Of a stretch of DNA of 64,000 nucleotides, positions 56,935 to 64,000 are shown piece by piece; the stretch's first letter is position 1; each line of letters starts with the position of its first letter. Below the pieces are notes generated by a model that searched no databases, was not told the origin of the DNA, and saw only the letters and a list, made by a program, of their open reading frames with translations. The stretch is from positions 24,871,598 through 24,935,597 of the forward strand of contig CM065297.1 of NCBI GenBank assembly GCA_032871835.1. Reading direction: 5' to 3'. Made by a program: the position numbers and the translations under genes. This DNA comes from Dipteronia dyeriana. Lineage: Eukaryota > Streptophyta > Magnoliopsida > Sapindales > Sapindaceae.

Positions 56935-57640
56935 TAGAGCCTTGTCTGTCACATCAACTTCAACTGATACACAAGAATGTACACAAGAAAAAATCAGTCC
57001 CATACCTCTCTCAACTGATACAAGGAAAAGATGAGTCGCTAAAAAAATATCTAGGAAGATTCGACCAGGCGGTCTCAGAAATCGACAGTACAAATAACGA
57101 AGCAATAATCACTGCGTTCGTAAACAACCTACAGAACGGACAGTTGTCTTTTGACTTAAGGAGAACTCGTCTTACTAGATATGCAGATATAATGGACATG
57201 GAAAGAGGATATACACTGGCTGAAGAAGAAGAGTTGGCAATAGGAGGTTGTTATATGCATGGCGAGAGACCCGAGCAAAAAGATGCCAAGTCAAAAAACC
57301 ATAAAGGGAAACAAAAAGGAAATTGCAAAGAAGAAAGAAGCAAAGAAGGGGGAAATGGACGTAGGACAACAGACCAGACCAAGGAAAAATTTCAAGGAAA
57401 GTACATGAACTACACCCCATTTCGGAAAAGGCAGGACGAGATCCAAACAATATTGGAGGAAAAGAATCTGGTGAAGGAGCCACGCTGGCAGCCCGAATAG
57501 ACACGACCAAGTATTGTAGATTCCACAAAGAAAGCGGGTATGAGACCTATAAATGTTACCAGCTCAGGGATCATATAGAAACCCTTATTCGAGAATGGCA
57601 CTTGCAATATATTATTCTGAAGAAAGATGAGAAGAAAGGA
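56935..57640 (+). pseudogene. Gypsy-3 gag, N-terminus missing
   Basis: Gag core KKSVPYLSQLIQGKDESLKK, FDQAVSEIDSTNNEAIITAF and FVNNLQNGQLSFDLRRT runs to a basic tail and a stop at 57500. Continuing out of frame is CRFHKESGYETYKCYQL (about 57515-57565), the zinc knuckle with its His changed to Tyr. The upstream start codon at 56823 lies in sequence not obviously gag. Confidence 0.82.
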
Positions 57641-58592
57641 ACACGGGATGAAACTAAGTCTGGGGGACATAGTTCAGATCAGAATAGAAAGGCCAGTCCT
57701 GAGGCGAGTGGAGCCCTACAAACCATCTTGGGAGGACCATCGACTGGAAAAAGTAATCTAGAGCGGACTCAAAATCTGGGAAGCTATTGAAGCAAGGCAG
57801 AATTTTGATGTTAATTCTATTGAGCCTGGTCCGAAGAGAGTAAAGGAATGATGGGACCCGATAGTGCTCACTGAAGCTGACTCGCATGGGGTCGACGTCC
57901 GACCAAACGATGCTCTTGTCATAAACGACCGAATTGGCCGTAGGAAAGTTCTAAGGATACTGTTGGACAACTGTAGCTCAGCAGACATACTCAGTGTAGT
58001 CGTTTATGATCAACTGAGATTGGATCGATAGGACTTTCAACATTTTCATACCCTGCTTGGAGGATTTGGAGAAGTCGAAGTCAGGTTTCTAGGAACGGTG
58101 GCACCTTGCCAGAAAACGGCGCTACTCGACTTTGTAGTGGTAGACATTGAGAACTGGCCTTACAATGCTCTACTAGGTCGACCTTTCCATAACAAGACAA
58201 AGGCAGTAATGGCTACTTACGCCCTAATGATAAAATGTCCGACTTAATTAGGGGTAGGAACGATCAAGGGTTCGCGAAAAATGGCCAGAATAGCTAATCT
58301 CTCTGTATACAAAAACAAAAACAATGAACACCAAGTATGTACTCTGACTCAAACGGATCAGACTAAGCAAGGAGAATTATTGATGTTCGAGTTTGACCCA
58401 ACGGAGGAACCCGAGACATCAAAGAATGAGCCAACAAAGGAAGTAGTCTTAAAGGAAGACGAACCAGCAAAGAAGGTCAAAATCGGAGTTAATTTAGTAG
58501 AAAATGTCAGGACATATCTTATCAATTTGCTCAAAGAATACAAAGACGTATTCGCGTGGAGTCAAAAAGACATGGTGGGGATAGACACGTGA
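57641..58592 (+). pseudogene. Gypsy-3 protease
   Basis: The protease site RKVLRILLDNCSSADIL lies at about 57944-57994: the catalytic Asp is kept but the following Gly is Cys. ENWPYNALLGRPFHN marks the protease end near 58150-58195. Stops occur near 58028 and 58247. 58281-58592 is an acidic linker entering RT (LINLLKEYKDVFAWSQKDMV). Confidence 0.82.
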
Positions 58593-59720
58593 GTGATATC
58601 ACATCACTTGGTCGTGGGCCCGAGCGTAAAACCTGTAATTCAAAAAAGAAGTTCTTTTAACCTCGAGAGGAGTCAGGATATCAAGCAAGAGGTAGAGAAG
58701 TTGCTCACTGTAGGATCAATAAGAGAAATCAATTATCCAAAGTGGGTAGTGAATGTGGTGTTGGTCCGAAGAAAAATGGTCAATGGAGAATGTGCATGGA
58801 TTTCATAGATTTGAACAAAGCCTACCCAGAAAATAGTTTTCCACTTCCTAGAATAGACTAGTTGGTCGATGCTACATCAGGTCATGAATTGCTCAGTTTT
58901 ATGGATGTCTATTAGGAATACAACCATATCCAGATTAACAAAGCAGATGAAGATAAAATTGAGTTCACAACAGACCAGGGTCCATACTGCTATACAGTTA
59001 TGCTCTTTTGGCTAAGGAATGCTGGGGCCACATATCAAAGATTGGTCAACAGAATTTTCGCTCGCCAAATAGGAAGAAACATGGAAGTCTACATAGACGA
59101 CATGTTAACCAAAAGTATCATGGCAGCCAAGCATACTTTGGACTTGCACGAAACATTTGATGTCCTGAGAAGGTATCCGATGAAGCTAAATCCGAGCAAG
59201 TGTTTATTCAGAGTTCCTTCGGGAAGATTCCTCGGTTTCTAAGTTCACCAGAGGGGGACTGAAGTAAATCTTGAGAAAATTAAAGCCCTCCAAGGAATGA
59301 TTTCTATGAGAACTTTAAAGGAGATACAACATTTGACAGGATGCCTAGCTTCCCTCGACAGATTCATTTCGAAAGCCACAGATAGATGTGCCCCATTTTT
59401 CAAAATAATCAAAAACAAGAAGGGACTTGAATGGAATGCAGAATGTGAACAGGCACTTCGGAAGGTAAAAGAATACTTAGGGCAGACACTCATCCTCTCG
59501 AAACCAAAGGAAGGAGAAGTACTTTATCTGTACTTGTCTTAGTCCGAACAGTGGATGGAATACAAAGGCCAGTATACTATACCAGTTAGGCTCTTCTTCC
59601 GGCTGAAACAAGATATTCTCAGGCAGAAAAGATGGCTTTAGCAATAGTTTTGGCAATAAGGAAGTTGAGGCTGTATTTTCAGGCATATGCAATCAGGGTT
59701 TTCACCGACTGCCCGTTTAA
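58593..59720 (+). pseudogene. Gypsy-3 reverse transcriptase and RNase H 1
   Basis: RT sequence VIQKRSSFNLERSQDIKQEV and GSIREINYPKWVVNVVLV, then frameshifted FIDLNKAYPENSFPLPRID-like and SFMDVY blocks with stops near 58858 and 58912. 59000-59242 has NAGATYQRLVNRIFA and EVYIDDMLTKS with YIDD intact (59090-59101). RNase H 1 is split at a stop near 59540 and another near 59590 (PVYYTS-like and AETRYSQAEK). Confidence 0.87.
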
Positions 59721-60570
59721 GCAAATTCTGTAAAAACCTGAGATTTCAGGGAGATTAACCAAATGGTCAATTGAGCTGAGTGAATTCGATATTAAATATG
59801 TGCCCAGGACACCACTCAAGGGTTAAGCAGTGGCAGATTTTATCGTAGAATTAACAGTGCCCGATCTAGAGGCAAAAAAATGCTGGGCATAAGCTTTTCG
59901 TGGAAATTATATGTTGACGGCTCCTCGAACACTCATGACAGCGGGGCAGGGATCATGGTATGCACCCCAGAAAAAGATGACATTGAATGTGCCATGAGAT
60001 TCGACTTTAAAGAAACAAACAACTAAGAAGAATATGAGGCACTGCTGGCGGGGCTTAGAGTTTGCATCACACTCGGAGTAGATAAGGTTGAGATATTCAG
60101 CGACTCACAGGTAGTCATCAACCAAATCCTAGACGAATATCAAGCCAGGGAAGAAAATATAATTGCTTACTTGGGCGTAGCAAAACAACTCCTCCAACGG
60201 TTCAAAGAATATAGGATTGTCCAGATCCCTCGGAAAGAAAATGAAAAATCAGAATCTTTGTCTAAGCTAGCATCAGCAACAACCACAATCAAACCAAAGA
60301 ATATCTCAATCGCACATCTTCTCAGGCCAAGTATAGCTGAGCCAAAAGACTTTGAAATTTTAGAAATCCGAACATCACCAGACGGTTGGATGACTCAGCT
60401 AAAAATGTATTTAGAAGAGGATGTACTCCAAGAAGACCCCTTGGAGGTAAAACGCGTCAGATACAAGTCAGCTAGGTATACTATGATTGGAGGAGAACTG
60501 TACAGAAGAGGATTCTCTCAAACACTCCAAAGGTGCGTATCAGAGGAGGATGCACATCAGATACTAAAAT
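59721..60570 (+). pseudogene. Gypsy-3 second RNase H and linker
   Basis: WSIELSEFDIKYVPRTPLKG and AVADFIVEL lead to LYVDGSSNTHDSGAGIM, FDFKETNN (then a stop) and EYEALLAGLRVCITLGV. FSDSQVVINQILDEYQARE is intact. 60171-60572 gives RFKEYRIVQIPRKENEKSES and a linker to the integrase. This is the same domain as at 52081-52700 in gypsy-2 and is the part deleted from gypsy-1. Confidence 0.85.
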
Positions 60571-61620
60571 AAATCCATAACGGTGTATGTGGAAATCATA
60601 CATGAGACAAAATCTTGGCACATAAAGTACTCAGGTAAGGTTTTTATTGGCCTTCTTTATTCGCTGATACACAACGATGTTCGAAAAGCTGCAACACTTG
60701 CTAAAGAATCACCAACGAAATTCAGCAACCCCTTGAGTACCTCAGAAGTCTCACGTCCCCATGGTCATTCGTCGTATGGGGTTTGGACTTAATCGGCCTA
60801 ATGCCGGCAGGAACATGGGGCAGAGCAAAACAGCAATTGTGGTTGTTGATTATTTCACTAAGTGAGCGGAAGATAAAACATTGGTGCACATAACGGAAGC
60901 AAACACCACAAACTTTGTGAAAAAGAACATACCCTACAGGTTTGGAGTCTCGAATACAATTATCACCGACAACAGTACCCAGTTTGACAACCTAAAATTC
61001 AGGCAACTATACAAAGAGTATCGGATTTCTAATTACTATGCCACTCATGCCCATCCTCAAACAAATGGACAATCTGAAGTAGTGAACGAAGTCATCAAGC
61101 ACATGCTTAAAGTAAAGCTGGATGCAAAGAAGGGTAGCTGAGCTGAAAAACTTCCTGAAGTTTTGTGGGCTTATCGAACAACGGCAAGAACCCTACAGCG
61201 GAAACACCGTTTTCCTTGGCATTCGGAATAGAGGTTGTCATCCTGGGAGAAACACCATATATGTCGCCCAGAGTCAGGTTATATGATAGAGATTATAGTG
61301 TTGATATGTTGTTACAAGGCCTGGATGAGTTAGAAGAAAAAAGGCAGAAATCCCAAGTACGAAATGTGGCATATCATCAACGAGCGGTTAGGTATTACAA
61401 CTCCCACGTCCGGGTTAAGAAGTTTCGAATGGGAGACCTGGTGCTCAGAAGAGTATCGCTGAACATAAAAGATAGAACCTCAAGTTTGTTGGCTCACAAA
61501 AGGGAAGGTCCATACAAAATTGAAGGAATGGTCGGGCAAGAGCATATTGGGTCGCCCGACCAGAAGAAGGGGTCTTACCCCGACCACGCAACGCCCAATA
61601 CCTAAAGATCTTTTATCCTT
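60571..61620 (+). pseudogene. Gypsy-3 integrase
   Basis: The N-terminal part is frameshifted (60583-60792). The core has VVVDYFTK, a stop, then LVHITEANTTNFVKKNIPYR, TIITDNSTQFDNLKFRQLYK (second Asp present) and TNGQSEVVNEVIKHML (Glu present). A stop lies at 61139 and a frame change near 61180. 61200-61600 carries AYHQRAVRYYNSHVRVKKFR-type tail sequence and PRPRNAQYLKIFYP near the end. Confidence 0.87.
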
Positions 61621-62540
61621 GAAATTCGCTAATTTTAGGCTTTATTTTTTTTTTAGTCAGGATATTTTTTAGTGATTTATCCTTAGAAATCCTTTTGAGG
61701 ATTTTTCATATTTTGTTAGTTTTGCAGAATTATAAATAAAAACCCGACATGGGATTCCCATAAATGAGCATATGATAATAAAAACATATGACTAAAGAAT
61801 TGACACATACAATAAAATGATCAGGGCCTTTAATTTGGTAAAAATCCTGAATGGGTGGAGAAGCTCGAAAGAGCATGTCAGCCGAGCAAGGTTAACCAAG
61901 ACCTTAGCCAAAAGGCAAACCCGATGTCCCAGATTCTGGAAAAAGACTCGGGGCACCTTCGGGTAAATCCCGGTGAGTTGCGCAGCTGTGTTAAGCAACT
62001 TAGAGCTTAACGATCCGGTAAACCCTTGCACAAATAAAACTAGGAGACGTCCTAAGTGACATGCGTAAGGACCCAAAACGTATGATCATTGCGAGCCTCG
62101 ATGTAACGTTTGGGTAGCAACCGAGTATGGAATTCAAGTACAAATCTATTTGGCTTTATTTAGAAATTACTCGGTTAACAATATTAGCCAGTTAATAAGA
62201 TACTTGGCATTTAAAAATTGTAACAAAGTTATTCGGGCAACGATACTAGCCAATCAATAAGATACTTGGCATTCAAAATTAAGTTGCTCAGATAACGATA
62301 CTAGCCAGTTAATAAGATACTTGACATTTAAAATCAAGTCGCTCAGATAACAAAATTAGCTAGTTAAAGTTATAACGAAGTTACTCGGGTAACGACATTA
62401 GCCAGTTAATAAGATACTTGGTGTTTTTTGAGTAGCACTGGGTTTGCATTACCCGGTTCAGAATATTCATAAGTAATTCATAGCTAAGAGCAATCATGAA
62501 AATATAGAATTTTATTAACTATGAAGTTTTACAAGTTCAA
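61621..62540. repeat. Gypsy-3 spacer with tandem repeat (62160-62430)
   Basis: AATAAAAACCCGAC at about 61736 may end the pol transcript. From 62160 to 62430 five units share CCAGTTAATAAGATACTTGG, the inverse complement of the gypsy-1 motif. TTTATT at 62511-62516 gives AATAAA for the antisense gene on the minus strand. Confidence 0.78.
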
Positions 62541-62546
62541 GTTTAT

Positions 62547-64000
62547 CTAAGGCGGAGCCGAGGATTTTGAGTCCTTGCCAATGCTCGGATCAGACACCAT
62601 TTCATATTCACAGAGAAGACTCTCGTTCGAAGGCCAAACGATTGTGTCAATCAGATCATCCATCCAAGCACTATAATCCACTCCGGAGACCGGTTCAACG
62701 TCGGGCTCTGACCCGTCCACACCAGCTCCCTGATTGGCATAAAAAGTTGAAAGAGAAAGCTCGACTGGGACCTCCAAGTGCATAGGATGAGGTTCTTGAC
62801 CTTGGCTATGACAGTAAGCTCTCCACTCCCTTATCTGAGTCTGAAGAGAATCCAATGACCGGTCCACATGGTTTTTGATTGATAATTCCCAATTAGCTCG
62901 AGTCTTGTCAGTCGCCTAATTTTTTACCTTGAAGAATTCGCCAGCTGAAATCAACCTCCGCTGGAACTCCCTAATGAGCAAGGCATCATAAGCTGAGGAC
63001 CTTCTAAAGCGATCAACCCCTTGAACTTCAAGTTCTAGCCTGGCTTCCTTCGAGAGGGATTCAATCGTCAGAGCTTGGCACTTAAGATCTACAATTTTGC
63101 CCTCATAGGATGACTTCATTTTTTCGACCTCTTGTTCAGCCCGAAGCATTGACTCTTGGGTGACGGAGAGCAAGTCTTGCAAAGATTTAGCCTTATCCTT
63201 CGCAGCAGAGGTCCTTTCCTCAGCCTCCATCTGCTTCGCCAAACAGTGATCGACGAACTCATGGGCATAACTTGTCTCCCTTTGATAGGCCACCTCAATC
63301 TGAGCACGGTTATCCTCATTCTCCTTTAACTGAGCTTCCAGATGCCTTATCTGATCAGCTTGGTGTTGTTGCATCTGAACAGCCTTAGCAAACTCAGTAA
63401 CCACCTGTAGGGAAGTAGGTTTAAGATGCCTAAATTAAGGCGTATTAATGTGAAGTTCGGTTCAGAAGACTTACGTAGGTCGCACTGTTAAAAATATTAT
63501 GAAAGTGCTCCGTAAAGGAACCATTCGTGAAGCGGCTCCAATGATCATCACCAATAAAAGCACAGCCGGAGGACATAGTCATCAGCATATCCGGGGAGGA
63601 AAGGCTTATAGGCTGTTCCAAGAAACCTGCTTCTATAACTTCAACTTCAGGGGGCAAGGAGTTTTCTCTGTTCAAACTCTCTCAATGATTCTCTCCTTCT
63701 CCTGAAGACTTCTCCATTTGAGCACTCAGGGAATCCCTAGCATCAACATCTTCGTCGCTCGACTCAATGAACGACACCACTCTTGGAACTTTTGGAGGAG
63801 GTCGAGCAGGAGAATGAGTTACCTTCCTTTTTCGGTCCAAGTACGGTGGAAACCAAGATCAGCTGAAAGATCTTCCTGGTCTTCCGTTATATCTTGAAAA
63901 GGCTGGAAAAAATCAAGAAGAGAAGGATCAACCTGTTTTGCAGGGGGTTCCCTAACTCCTTCTTCGCCCCTATCAACAAACTGCTCAGCTGGCACCCCAT
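62547..64000 (-). pseudogene. Gypsy-3 antisense gene, 5' end beyond window
   Basis: Minus strand: an upstream exon (about 64000-63475) with stops, ending SSGCAFIGDDHWSRFTNGSF and NIFNSATY; a 70-bp GT-AG intron (63405-63474); the coiled-coil exon (63404-62916) VTEFAKAVQMQQHQADQIRH, LEAQLKENEDNRAQIEVAYQ, then EVQGVDRFRRSSAYDALLIR and RLISAGEFFKVKN; then, after one stop near 62920, WRAYCHSQGQEPHPMHLEVP and YSAWMDDLIDTIVWPSNESL to 62547. It is very close to the gypsy-1 copy. The N-terminal gypsy-type domain would lie past the window edge. Function unknown. Confidence 0.78.
63405..63474 (-). other. Intron of antisense gene in gypsy-3 (70 bp)
   Basis: On the minus strand, donor GTAAGT and acceptor CTACAG flank 70 bp between NSATY and VVTEFAK. 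It is the same length and position as the intron in gypsy-1. Confidence 0.75.

Larger units (their letters stand above)
56800..64000 (+). mobile_element. Gypsy-3: 5'-truncated Tat-lineage element
   Basis: Gypsy-3 starts inside gag (recognisable from about 56935) directly after gypsy-2 antisense sequence, then has protease, RT, two RNase H domains, integrase (to 61620), a tandem repeat and an antisense gene that runs off the window. It is closer to gypsy-1 than to gypsy-2. It lacks any 5' LTR or leader. The 56800-56935 stretch cannot be assigned to either element with confidence. Confidence 0.82.

Overview
This is a stretch of nuclear DNA from a flowering plant, most likely a eudicot; I cannot name the species. 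The evidence is one intact host gene, a GROWTH-REGULATING FACTOR (GRF) transcription factor with its miR396 target site (42343-44440), set in a deep nest of plant transposable elements (Ty1-copia, Ty3-gypsy of the Tat lineage, hAT, CACTA, MULE, MITE, SINE and TRIM types). The DNA is AT-rich. No rRNA, functional tRNA, CRISPR or bacterial-type gene is visible.

Left part (1-5095): low-complexity tandem repeats, two small inverted-repeat MITEs, a decayed CACTA transposon end, two tRNA-derived SINEs, a TA microsatellite, and the 5' end of a hAT transposon (hAT-2). Nested part (5091-28795): a minus-strand copia element (copia-1) sits in the start of the hAT-2 transposase, bounded by the 5-bp target duplication GGCGT. 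Copia-1 has itself been invaded three times: a solo LTR of Sirevirus type in its 3' LTR (6974-9626), a hAT element (hAT-1, 14137-18734), and a truncated Tat gypsy element (gypsy-1, 19156-25982), the last two in its long leader. The rest of the hAT-2 transposase resumes at 28796 and is interrupted at 30037 by a MITE.

Middle part (30458-41969): mostly non-genic DNA with a large foldback element built round a CA/TA microsatellite, a dimeric two-headed SINE with a 10-bp target duplication, and a second copia element (copia-2, 35749-41969, duplication GTCTT) whose 5' LTR carries a complete TRIM. Copia-2 ends about 370 bp upstream of the GRF start codon.

Right part (44441-64000): GRF 3' flank, a MULE-like element, a DUF4283 (LINE ORF1-type) relic, then two plus-strand Tat elements (gypsy-2 and gypsy-3) joined head to tail with no LTR between them.

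The most striking shared feature is an antisense gene in all three Tat elements. It lies downstream of pol on the opposite strand, encodes a protein with a gypsy-associated N-terminal domain, a long coiled coil and a conserved acidic/aromatic C-terminus, and carries a GT-AG intron of 70-79 bp at the same codon position in all three copies. In gypsy-1 and gypsy-3 a related tandem repeat lies between the convergent 3' ends of pol and the antisense gene. All retroelement genes here carry stops, frameshifts or lost catalytic residues; GRF appears to be the only functional protein gene.
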